From Sordariomycetes sp. S80-01Y (Eukaryota > Ascomycota > Sordariomycetes): a DNA stretch of 64,000 nucleotides. Location of the stretch: the NCBI GenBank assembly GCA_037042185.1, contig JAXQJY010000023.1, positions 744,001 through 808,000 of the forward strand. The letters run 5' to 3'. Under the pieces are notes generated by a model that was given only the letters and a program-made list of their open reading frames with translations, had not been told where the DNA came from and did not search any database. A program made the translations under genes and the position numbers. Of the stretch, positions 31,191 through 40,177 are shown in pieces (position 1 is the stretch's first letter; the number at the start of each line of letters is the position of its first letter).

Positions 31191-32333
31191 ATGGCGTCGC
31201 TGCCGGATGGCTACGGCCGAGTGACCTGTCTCTGCGAGGGGCTAGACCAAGAAATCGCCGGACTCGTGCCACAGGAGACACTGTCCTTGTGTCATTGCTA
31301 TGCTTGCCGCCACTCAAGCGGTGTCCTCTTCACGTCCTACTTCCCCATCAATCGACCTGATCTGCCTGACGAGCTGCGATGTTGGCGGTCAGGGGCAACC
31401 GCCAGATATTTCTGCTCCAACTGTGGATGCCACCTCTTTCTTGAGGATCAGGGGCCAAATCAGACCACGGGATGGGGAGTTGCAACGGGTGCGGTCACGA
31501 CCGCTGCAGGACCGGTGTCGCAGACTACTCTGATTGCCCAGCACGTGCAAGTCGACGACACAAAGGATGGCGGCGCCTCTATCTGGATCGAAGGGCCGGT
31601 GACCAGTGGAAGCGCGGGGTTTCATCGCGACTCCATAGCACCAAGTCTGCCATGGGTTGCAAATATACCCTCGGGTTCGCTTCCTGCGGCGTGTGCTTGT
31701 GGCAACGTGCGCTTTCACATCACCCGGCCAAATACTCAGAGCTACGAGCCGCATTCCAGTTACCCTGATCTCATGTTGGCAGATAAAACGACCCCAGAGT
31801 CAGTAAAGTGCAATCCAAATCGAGACAAATGGTGGATTCAGGGAGGGGGAAAGAAGTATATGGCGGGGACTTGCGCTTGTCGCTCGTGCCGGCTGTTCAC
31901 AGGTTTCGAGATTCAGCAATGGGCTTTCGTACCGAGAACCAACATTTTCTTCCATACCAAAGAGGGAAGTGTGGTGGATCTGGACTTTGGGAAGCTTCCC
32001 GAGGGCACCTTGAGCACTTTCAATTCCAACCCAGGAGTGTTTCGTGAGTTCTGCGGCGGCTGCGGTGCCACCGTCTTCTGGCATGATAATTCTAGGCCGG
32101 GTATCATTGATGTCAGCGTCGGACTTCTTCTGGCACAGGAAGGCAGTAGAGCTGATGACTGGCTGAGCTGGTGGACTGAAAGGGTCAGCTTTGAAGAAGA
32201 CACCGAGCACGGCCGACATGGATTTCCGCGCAACGTGGCGAGGAGTCTGATCACAGCACTTGAAAGAGGACTGAGAGCGTGGGAAAAGTCGGAGATGCCT
32301 ACAAAAGAGCAACATGTCCGCGAACAGATCTGA
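31191..32333 (+). CDS. Tandem GFA/CENP-V-type zinc-binding protein
   Basis: 380 residues from an ATG at 31191 (ACC ATG G context); the frame is open upstream but not protein-like there. Two consecutive GFA domains are visible from their cysteine patterns. The first has CLC near 13-15, CHCYAC and CSNCGC. The second has CAC, CACRSC and CGGCGA. In this fold the CxC, CxxC and CxxC sets bind zinc. The family includes bacterial glutathione-dependent formaldehyde-activating enzyme and CENP-V. Most fungal members are uncharacterised, and a glutathione-adduct-handling role is only a family-level suggestion. The double domain is common in ascomycetes. Its tail faces the convergent DUF7730-like gene with about 110 bases between stops. 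Confidence 0.8.
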   Translation: MASLPDGYGRVTCLCEGLDQEIAGLVPQETLSLCHCYACRHSSGVLFTSYFPINRPDLPDELRCWRSGATARYFCSNCGCHLFLEDQGPNQTTGWGVATGAVTTAAGPVSQTTLIAQHVQVDDTKDGGASIWIEGPVTSGSAGFHRDSIAPSLPWVANIPSGSLPAACACGNVRFHITRPNTQSYEPHSSYPDLMLADKTTPESVKCNPNRDKWWIQGGGKKYMAGTCACRSCRLFTGFEIQQWAFVPRTNIFFHTKEGSVVDLDFGKLPEGTLSTFNSNPGVFREFCGGCGATVFWHDNSRPGIIDVSVGLLLAQEGSRADDWLSWWTERVSFEEDTEHGRHGFPRNVARSLITALERGLRAWEKSEMPTKEQHVREQI

Positions 32334-32441
32334 CACTAAGTAGCTCGATATAGAAGGATTGAGCCTCACGAGGTCACTACTCAAGCGACTCAGTTGGGTC
32401 TTTCAGTTGCTTGGACACCGCTATTAGGCTGCCTGAGACCC

Positions 32442-33744
32442 TCAAGCAGGATCATAAATATGCAAATCTCTAGCGGAAACAAGTTCGTGGCCTTCCACGA
32501 TCCAATAACCGGTAGGACCTCCCGTGTTCCGATGATGGGGTATATCGACTGGACTACCAGGGCATGGGCTCTCAGCAACCTCAAATGCCACATAATCGCC
32601 GGAAAGGGGCCTCCAGATGTGCAAAGGGGGGAACTTCTCTCCGGAAGCTGCGGTTCGAACAGCATGCGGAGTTGGCTTAACCGCAGCAACGACCACGGAA
32701 AAGGTCCACCAAGGAACCGACACGCAAACCTCCGTTAGCCGCGGCGTGGACGCGACAAAGCCGTCCAATAGCTCAAAGATATCCTTTGCAATATCTGCAT
32801 GCTTCGGACGAATGATCTTGACTACAGAGATGAAGATCTTCCGCAGACCAGGGAGGTGATCTGAGAGGATGTGCAGGTATAGTGGCATTTGCGCTGGTCT
32901 CGGTGGCCCCCACAAGCTAGGACGAAGCTCATGGTGTTCCCATACCACTTCGAGGGATACAATGTCTGCCAGTCGCTCTGGGACCAAGAGTCTTGGAAGT
33001 CGAGGAAATAGTGCTGCGTTGGCAATGTGAATTGTGTTTGTCCTGTACAAGATCTCGAGCCCTTCAATATATCTGCCCATCGTATTATTAGTTCTGAAAG
33101 ACTGAAGAGCAATAGGGTTTCACTTGCGCTTGTCTACAACTCCTCAAGAAGCCCAAGGCCCCAACCCGACAGCATCTTCCTGGCGTTCCCCAATACCTGC
33201 AGTAACGAGCCATCCCGTTTCGACAGTCATCGTCCCAAGGCGCCTTAAGCTGCCCATCTCTCGCACCCATGGATCCGCGGAGGTTCCCTGGAAGGTTTCG
33301 ATGGCACACAGAACTCCACCAAAGCCACTGATACCGCCGTTTATTGTCTCCCTTATGTTGAAAGCTTCCCAGATGCTCCTGATCCCCGCAGCCGCCGACG
33401 ACGGGAAGATTGTGCATCGCCTTTGCCTCTATGTGGTCGTCAAAATATGTGCTGTAGTACAACGGCCAGTTTTTGTAACAACTCAGGTCCATGTGCAGCG
33501 TGCGTTGTCCAAATGCTTCCATGAGAATCATGCGCCGGATCTCAGATGGGAGCTTTGTGAAGAGAGCACTCGACTCTTGATGCCGGATGTCGCCGTGGGT
33601 CTCCGGTGTTGTTAGAATCGGTTGCCTTCGCCTGACGGGTTTGGGAAAGTCCTGGAAGCTCTCCAGTCCCCTCTGGCAATTGCAAGAACAGCCATAGTCA
33701 TCAACTGCCAAGTAAGCGAAGGCCTCTCTTACTATGGACACCAT
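32442..33744 (-). CDS. DUF7730-like protein with a GC-AG intron
   Basis: Two exons, 33128-33744 and 32442-33072. The intron 33073-33127 starts with GCAAGT on the minus strand, the classical GC-donor sequence, and ends in CAG. It joins phase 2 to 1 and restores the block LRSCRQAYIEGLEILYRTNT. Total 415 residues. The N-terminal SALFTKLPSEIRRMILMEAF is F-box-like. Together with the SCRQAYxEGxxxLYxTNTI block it is the hallmark of the large fungal DUF7730 family, which is expanded in filamentous ascomycetes and has no established function. The C-terminal half contains hydrophobic beta/alpha segments. No enzyme motif is seen. No sign of disruption apart from the unusual splice donor. Confidence 0.75.
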
Positions 33745-35177
33745 GTTTCAGTGCGGGCGTGCGTTGCTTCGAAGTGTTGAGGCGGGGTCGCGCTGAGATT
33801 TGTACAAACGACGGGTCAACTCTGGTGTTTGCGGCTCCCTGCGCCTTTGAGCTGAGTTCAATCGATGTCATCCAGGCCCATGCGCCTTCATCATTGGGTC
33901 TGTGCAATGTCCAGAATTGGCCTTCAAAGTGTGCAGGTGGTGCTTTCGGGGAGAAGGCGATTGAGTGGGCTTTTAGCAGCCATGCCTGCCCACCATGCGA
34001 GGAGCATCGGACCCAGAACGCCGTTTACCCGAGAGACAGCGAGTGTTAATAGACTTTGTGATGGTGAATCAGAAGAAAGACTATCTAGTTGCACAGTCAA
34101 AATTATCTTTGAGAAGTCTTCATTCGGTGCAATGCCAACCCACAAGGGCGGCGACTACGCACGTGATGTGTCCCGAAGGACGACAATGAGCGAAGAACAT
34201 TAAAACTTGATTCATGATGATCGAAACAAAGCTTCTAGATTTGCGTTTGGCCGTGACAGTGAGGCTTATCTCAGTGATGCTTGGTTGCAAACTTCACGAA
34301 GTCCCATTATCAGCGCGTGTTGCCACGGTAGTCTTTATTGCGTACACAGGGATACTATCCCTGCCTATATCTAGTAATGTATGCTTTACAGAGCTAGCTG
34401 AGATCTCTGACAGAGAGACAATAGACCTAAAGCCTTGGCACGTACCTAGTCGGACGGCAGAACCCCTGTCGACATATCGAGTCACACGAGATCGTACATC
34501 CGAATGCATACCTATGAGTTAGCCAGATGGGATCACGAGTCCGCATGACCATTTCAATATCAGTACCTTCCTTTTCTAAAGAGTCTCTACTCAGTGAGGT
34601 TCTAGATTTCTTCGATATAGTTTGGCCCATCAGTGAGCACCATTCAGACGAGGGTATCACCGAACTCAGGCACGATGACCTTCCGCGATGTATTCAACGT
34701 GACACTTACGGTCCCGCACAATCCAATGATAGTCGTTAGGGTTGGACGTGGGCCTAATCAGAGACCTCTCGAGTCTATTAGCTACATCTTCCTCTGGCGA
34801 AACTGCAACCTGGGTGGCTGCAGCCGCCTAAGCCACGGTAGTTTAGGTTTTTCGTACCATCTTGTGAGCCCGTCGGAACAGCACCCCAATTGATCATCTA
34901 CCCCAAGTGTTTTACTATTACCCAAGATTATGTCGGGATTCGGCGGCTCTTTCTGCCTTTTCGCGTATCTCAGCTTCCTGTATACCCAGATAGGAAAGGG
35001 ACCTGATCGGCAATGCACTAGCGGATCGCCACCGCCATGACGATGTAAGGTTACATTCGTCGGTCTTCAATTACCCCGGCCAGGAACTGTTCAAACATAT
35101 ATATCAGGTCACACTGAATTCGAAATTCAATAACGGTAGGGAAGTAATTCACATCTTTCTGGCGACGAATTGGCACA
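33745..35177. other. Intergenic region, no supported gene
   Basis: 1.43 kb between divergent genes (DUF7730-like to the left, GH3 to the right). Frames of 60-110 codons lack recognisable content. It should contain both promoters. Confidence 0.45.
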
Positions 35178-36281
35178 ATGCATTTCCTTCATCCTTATCT
35201 TCTGGCTGGCCTTGCAGCCGCCGCGGAAGCAACTAACCAGGACGCTGCTATCCTGGCCGGCATCCGAACAATATACTCGTACCCAGACACTGCTGAGCCA
35301 CCTGAGGAGCTACTTAATCTCACCCGAGATGGCCTTGTTGGAGGCATCATCCTCTTTGGGGAGAACATCGACCCCGATGTAACACCTGCCAGCATGTTGG
35401 CGCTGCAGGATGCTTACGCGGGTTCTCCTACGCCAGCATTGATTGAGAAGCTTTTCGGAGTTGCCAACGCTCCGATGATTATCATGACAGACCAAGAGGG
35501 TGGCCTTGTCAAACGCATCGCAGATGGCGGTCCCGAGGAATCAGCAAAGAAGACGGGACAGAGACCGGATCTGGAAGCTGCCGGCGGGAGAATGGGGTCG
35601 CAGGCTGCAGAAACGTTGAAGAGATACAATAACAATGGCAACCTGGCGCCGGTGTTGGACGTTTTCTTCGAAGAAGGGAACTTTATCGACGCAACGGAGC
35701 GTTCGTATAACAACATCTCCGAGAAAGCTTCGACTGCCGGCGTTGCCTTCTTGAAGTCGATGCAGGCGGACGGAGTGGCTGCCACGGCGAAGCACTTCCC
35801 CGGACTCGGAAAGGCGCCCAAGGGGGCGAACACCGACCTCGTATCCGTGACGTTAAACATGACTTTGGAAGAGCTGGAGGAGGTGGACCTACCGCCCTTC
35901 GAAGATGCCGTCGCCGCCGGCGTGGACATGATAATGCCATCTTGGGCAATTTACCCCGCCGTTGATGCCGAGTTGCCCGCAGGTCTGAGCTCTGCTTGGC
36001 TGAAGGATAGACTGAGGGGCAAGATGGGATACGGTGGGGTAACAGTATCTGATGCTCTTGAGGCGGGCTCGTTGAAACCATTCGGTGACTACGGAGAGCT
36101 TGCCGTGGTGGCGGCAAATGCAGGCATGGTTCTTTTGCTGGCCAGCGGACGGGACGTGAGCCAAGGCGACGAAGTGAGGCAGGCTTTGGAGAATGGAGTT
36201 GTCTCGGGAGATCTGGACACTGAGGAGTTTCATGCTGCTGCGGAAAGAATTGTCAAGCTGCGGGAGAAAATAGGGGGATAG
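35178..36281 (+). CDS. NagZ-like glycoside hydrolase family 3 protein, probably secreted
   Basis: Single exon, 367 residues. A short hydrophobic leader (LHPYLLAGLAAAAEA) looks like a signal peptide. The body is a GH3 (beta/alpha)8 barrel. It has VGGIILFGENI, the TDQEGG motif, KHFPGLG near 204 and the nucleophile block VSDALEAG near 291. NagZ-type enzymes remove terminal beta-N-acetylglucosamine. In bacterial NagZ the acid/base is an Asp-His pair in the loop after KHFPG (DSH). Here the loop reads GKAPKGANTD and lacks that His, so the catalytic acid is unclear. It has only the barrel domain, so it is shorter than fungal GH3 beta-glucosidases. Possible substrates are chitin or peptidoglycan fragments; this is inference. 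Confidence 0.82.
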   Translation: MHFLHPYLLAGLAAAAEATNQDAAILAGIRTIYSYPDTAEPPEELLNLTRDGLVGGIILFGENIDPDVTPASMLALQDAYAGSPTPALIEKLFGVANAPMIIMTDQEGGLVKRIADGGPEESAKKTGQRPDLEAAGGRMGSQAAETLKRYNNNGNLAPVLDVFFEEGNFIDATERSYNNISEKASTAGVAFLKSMQADGVAATAKHFPGLGKAPKGANTDLVSVTLNMTLEELEEVDLPPFEDAVAAGVDMIMPSWAIYPAVDAELPAGLSSAWLKDRLRGKMGYGGVTVSDALEAGSLKPFGDYGELAVVAANAGMVLLLASGRDVSQGDEVRQALENGVVSGDLDTEEFHAAAERIVKLREKIGG

Positions 36282-36333
36282 GCGGCCTGCTCTAATGGAA
36301 TAACTCTAGATAGTGAATGCATGTTGTCTCGTT

Positions 36334-36969
36334 TTAATCGGTGTCGACCCATACGTCTTGAGCAACTCCCACCTTTTCATTCCCAGCTCCATTTTGTGCA
36401 GCCTCTCTCCTTGCACGGAAGCCCTCGAGTACAAGATCCTTCATGACGCGGGTCGTGATGGGCAGCTCCCGTCCACTCTCGAGCTTCTCATTCTTGACCT
36501 CCTCCTCGCTCGCCCAGAGCCACTCCGTATGCTCATTAGGATCGTTCTTCACGGCCTCGTAATCTGCAACCTCAACCTCAAACGTATGCCTCGAGAAGAT
36601 GGAGGTACCCTTGCGGTTCGTGAATGTTGAGCTCTCACCCACGGTCCGGAGCGCCTTCGTCATGGTCAAGCCGGCCTCCTCCCACAGCTCTCTGGCGGTG
36701 CCGTGCAGGATGGTCTCGTCGTCTGTGTCCACGGCGCCGCCGGGAGGCTCCCAGCGATCCGGCATGCTGTCGTGCGGTGCGCGACGAAGCAGCAGGATGC
36801 GGCCGATGTCGGGGTGGAAGACGAGGGCGGAGGTGTGGAAGCCATCGAAGAATTTGTTGTTGGCTGTCATCCAGTCTTCCTTTGTGAGGGAGAACTCGGT
36901 GAGCTCCAGGGGGATGGTGAAGTCCCAGGTTGGTGGTGGTGGTGGTGGGTTCGCCGCTGGTTGAGTCAT
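36334..36969 (-). CDS. Nudix hydrolase
   Basis: 211 residues from an ATG at 36969. The Nudix box lies at 78-101 and includes E85, R93-E94, E97-E98 and G100-L101 (RELWEEAGL). The N-terminus has a run of prolines encoded by a GGT repeat near 36932-36949 on the plus strand. It is preceded by LLLRRAPHDSMPDRWEPPGG, the usual substrate-loop context. Nudix enzymes hydrolyse nucleoside diphosphates linked to another moiety; the substrate here cannot be read. One residue more than the canonical spacing separates the leading Gly-Gly from E85, which is common in fungal members. A good TATA-like box lies about 95 bases upstream. It converges on the GH3 gene with about 50 bases between stops. Confidence 0.88.
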   Translation of the reverse strand: MTQPAANPPPPPPTWDFTIPLELTEFSLTKEDWMTANNKFFDGFHTSALVFHPDIGRILLLRRAPHDSMPDRWEPPGGAVDTDDETILHGTARELWEEAGLTMTKALRTVGESSTFTNRKGTSIFSRHTFEVEVADYEAVKNDPNEHTEWLWASEEEVKNEKLESGRELPITTRVMKDLVLEGFRARREAAQNGAGNEKVGVAQDVWVDTD

Positions 36970-37700
36970 TTTGTGAGATGGCTTGACGGAAGATAGATGG
37001 TGTTGCGATACTGCGAAAGGAGTCCAGTGTGTCCTCCCAGCGCTGGAAGCCCCTCTTGCAGGATTTATAATGCTTTAATGAGATGGTTGATGTTTTCGAC
37101 CGTCGATGTCTGAGTGACGCCGGCACCAGGCAGCCAAAGCCTGAAGGCAGCCGAATTCTGAGCGCGGTCACCTCAATCGCGGGATGTCTCACGAGTCACA
37201 CACAGCGCATGATTCAGCTATGACTGCGACGATCACAAAGCGCCCTAAACATTCTTCCTAATGTGAGCATCACGAACCAATGGGTTTCGGCCGAACTAGG
37301 CACTTCTTTTGATCATGTACCGATGGTGCTGCTCGGATGCAGAGCCACTCGTTGTTAGCCTAGGCTTTCTGCCAGGTTGACACGAAAGAGGAAACCGTAC
37401 GAGACGTTTGCGAGATACGCGAAACTGATTGAATGGTATCAAACCACCAAAAAGAGAACAGAGTTTTCGAAATTCTCATCATACCCTGATCCCGAACCGA
37501 CTCGGTGTATTTTGTGTTCCAGCATGGGGCAAACCTTGTAGGGAGTGTATTGCGAGCGTTCTCCCAATTGAGAGATTGCTGACGCCGACACAAGGTAGCA
37601 ATAAATTGGCTATCATGTCATACTGGTGATTCATACTCGTATTTAGGCTTTCTCGCTCGCTATCGCTGCGCTAAGAAACAATGCATCCAAGTCATCGAGG
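36970..37700. other. Intergenic region upstream of the Nudix gene
   Basis: 731 bases. It contains the Nudix promoter and the 3' end of the alpha/beta hydrolase gene. No other gene is supported. Confidence 0.45.
37062..37069 (-). promoter_or_regulatory. TATA-like box of the Nudix gene
   Basis: TATAAATC on the minus strand, about 95 bases upstream of the Nudix ATG. Good match to TATAWAWR except the last base. Confidence 0.45.
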
Positions 37701-38684
37701 CTAGACACTCCAAATCGCACGCTTCCTGTCCGCCATTGCACTCCTCACAGCTGGGATGCCTGGCGCAGAAAAGTCGAACCCATGAATCATGCCCGCGTGC
37801 ACATGCATCTCGACCTGAACATCCTCCTTGATCAGCCTGCTCGCGAACTCCAGGCTCTCTTGGACGAAGGGATCCAAAGACCCAATGTCGATATACGTCG
37901 ACTGCAGGCCGCGGAGACTCCCGGCTCGGGACGGCGCGGCATAGGCGGGCACATCTGGCTTGCCCCGTTTCCCTGAGAGGTACGCGTCCCAGGCGATGTC
38001 GACGCTGTTGCGGAAGCCGATGAGGGACTTGTCTCGGGACGACGTCTCGGTGTTGATGTGTCGCTCCGAGGCGCGGTCGTCCAGCATGGGACAGAGCAAG
38101 ACGGCCTTCGCAATGGGCGGAGAGAGCTCCCTATCGCGAGCCAGCAGCGCTACTCCGGCAGCCAGATTGCCGCCGCCACTCTCGCCGATTACGCAAACGC
38201 GCTTAGGATCGACATGGAGCGTTTCTCCGCTCTCCTGTACCCATTTTAAGGCAGCGTAGCAATCCTCCACGGGGGTCGGGTAGGGATGCTCAGGTGCGTA
38301 GCGGAACTCCACCCCGAAGGCTCGGACGTCGAGCTCAACCGCAAGGGCGAACAGCCACCTCTTTGAGGCCTTCTCGACAGAGCATGCGACGTTGCCGCCG
38401 CCGTGGTAGTGCACGACTGCGCGCTCCGGCTCGGCTGGCTCGGCCCTGCCCTTGGGCTTGACGTCCCAGATGGTCACCTCTGCGCCGTCAAAGGACTTGA
38501 AGGTGCGGAGGGTCACGTCGACCTTGTCGTCAAGATGAGCGTACTGGCTGAGGATACGAGGAATCGCGGCGTCAAAGGCGGCACGAACTTGGTGGACGTC
38601 TTTGGCGAGCTCTGTGGGAGGTGGGGGGAAGATGTCGGGGTTGGCCACCATGTGGGCGAGGAGAGTTGGGTCAAGGCCTTCCAT
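37701..38684 (-). CDS. Alpha/beta hydrolase, HSL-type esterase/lipase
   Basis: 327 residues from an ATG at 38684. Oxyanion-hole motif HGGG at 94-97; nucleophile elbow GESGGG with Ser169; acid Asp271 (IGSLDPF); His301 (HAGMIHGFD). This is the complete arrangement of the hormone-sensitive lipase / alpha-beta hydrolase fold 3 family. Likely a cytosolic carboxylesterase; there is no signal peptide. The gene is single-exon and isolated in transcription direction. A weak TATA-like TATTTAAG lies near 38807-38814, upstream of the start. Substrate unknown. Some family members open lactones in detoxification or secondary metabolism, but nothing nearby points to a pathway. Confidence 0.88.
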   Translation of the reverse strand: MEGLDPTLLAHMVANPDIFPPPPTELAKDVHQVRAAFDAAIPRILSQYAHLDDKVDVTLRTFKSFDGAEVTIWDVKPKGRAEPAEPERAVVHYHGGGNVACSVEKASKRWLFALAVELDVRAFGVEFRYAPEHPYPTPVEDCYAALKWVQESGETLHVDPKRVCVIGESGGGNLAAGVALLARDRELSPPIAKAVLLCPMLDDRASERHINTETSSRDKSLIGFRNSVDIAWDAYLSGKRGKPDVPAYAAPSRAGSLRGLQSTYIDIGSLDPFVQESLEFASRLIKEDVQVEMHVHAGMIHGFDFSAPGIPAVRSAMADRKRAIWSV

Positions 38685-40027
38685 CGAGACGGTGAGATGC
38701 TGAGATCGGCAATTGATGCTATAATGAGTTCAATATATTGCTTGTCTAGTTGGAGTTAGCTGTAGGAGGGCTCTGACCTGATCCTCTGCCCTGGGGTGAT
38801 CTAGCGCTTAAATACCAGGTACCAGGGGTATTTCGGCGTTGTCATCTTCCGGCATTCGGTATAGCGAGCTTCTCCGCAACGCGACTCCCGACTGCAACCC
38901 CTGAAGTCCGACCCTAGGCGGATGTTAGAAATAGACTTTCTTACCATCTTGAGATCGTCCCGGGTCGCCAGAGTACTGAAATAGACAAATGAGGTTTGAT
39001 ACGATGTTGGGCCGATCGTCTAGTAGTCGTCGCTGCAAGGCTGTAAGATCAGCCCTACGAGCATCGTGAGGATATCTTCAAGGGAAAGGCCGACAACGTA
39101 TCGTGATCAAACAACCTTCATTCCACTTTCGCATTTCTGAACTCTGCCCCTCCCCATGTCTAGTCTTTGACGTCGGTATCGTGACCGCGAGGACCGTGTC
39201 AGAAAACGCATCTGTTTCCAGCCTTGGCCCCCAATTCAGCCTTATGGATTTGACGTCTTGGCGATTTCTCATTCGTACCGCGTTAACAACAAGCATGTCA
39301 ACATCTCCCCAAGTCCGGCCCCAGGCTCGTGGAATATGTCAGCTTTCCGAGATTCCCGCGAACCCTTGGGACGCCTAGCCATTCTGCCGTGAGGCTTATC
39401 AAGTCGCGAGGCCTGCATTATTCACGCAGGCGGCGATAGTCCACCGAGTCCATTGCGACACTCCAGGGCCAGGGATTGCTTGATCTTTATTGGCCTATGA
39501 ATGACTCCAACACCAACATCGGACAAATTCCAGGACCGTAGACGCGGTTCTCGAGATTGTTGCTTTGTCATGACTCTGCGTTGGGGGGAAAGCAGGCTGC
39601 GGGGCCGAGTGGTGCTGATGTGAGCTGCCCGACTCCGTCCCAGTGGACCCCTGAATCCCGGGACGGCGCCGAGTCGTGGCCGGCACGGAGCTCTGGAGCC
39701 ATCCATCCGTCAGCCTTGTCTCGAAATGATGAATTGCCTAGTGTTTATACCTGAAATTTTGAGCTGATATCACCTGTCTCTTCGGTCAAGCGGGGAACGG
39801 ATGGGCGACGCCTTCAGTGAGGTTCCATCCAGAACAACCTGCCCACAGCCCTCCCTGGTTCCAGCACTCCGCGGGGAAAAGAGCTGGACCAAGAGCACAT
39901 GGCTTATCGTCGCGACACCCAGCGTTCTAGACTTGGTGGCGGATACGCCACTATATGTGTTTGGGCAGGGCGTTTTCTTGGCTTGTTCTTAGTATGAAGC
40001 GGTCTGATACTGGGAAACGTGCGCAAT

Positions 40028-40035
40028 ATTGCTCA
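40028..40035 (+). promoter_or_regulatory. Near-match to a copper-response element
   Basis: ATTGCTCA differs by one base from the Mac1 site TTTGCTCA and lies about 145 bases upstream of ferric reductase 1. Notable only because an exact site lies 80 bases downstream. Confidence 0.25.
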
Positions 40036-40112
40036 GATGGCCGTTTCAGCTAAGGGTGGGGTGGGATTGAACACTCGACAAGGGCCTTGGCAGTGTATAG
40101 ATAAGTTATGAG

Positions 40113-40120
40113 TTTGCTCG
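40113..40120 (+). promoter_or_regulatory. Putative copper-response element (Mac1/Cuf1-type) of ferric reductase 1
   Basis: TTTGCTCG matches the Mac1 consensus TTTGCKCR exactly and contains the Cuf1 core TTTGCTC. It lies about 60 bases upstream of the ferric reductase ATG. A GATAA word (40101-40105) sits just upstream and resembles a GATA-type iron-regulator half site. Function inferred. Confidence 0.45.
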
Positions 40121-40177
40121 AATGTTTGCAAATTGGGAATTTCCAGTAGACCGACCTTGTCTTTATCTTCTGTCACG

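Larger units (their letters stand above)
38685..40177. other. Intergenic region between divergent genes, no supported gene
   Basis: 1.49 kb containing the promoters of the alpha/beta hydrolase and ferric reductase 1. Copper-sensor-like motifs near the right end are listed separately. No protein-like frame. Confidence 0.45.
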
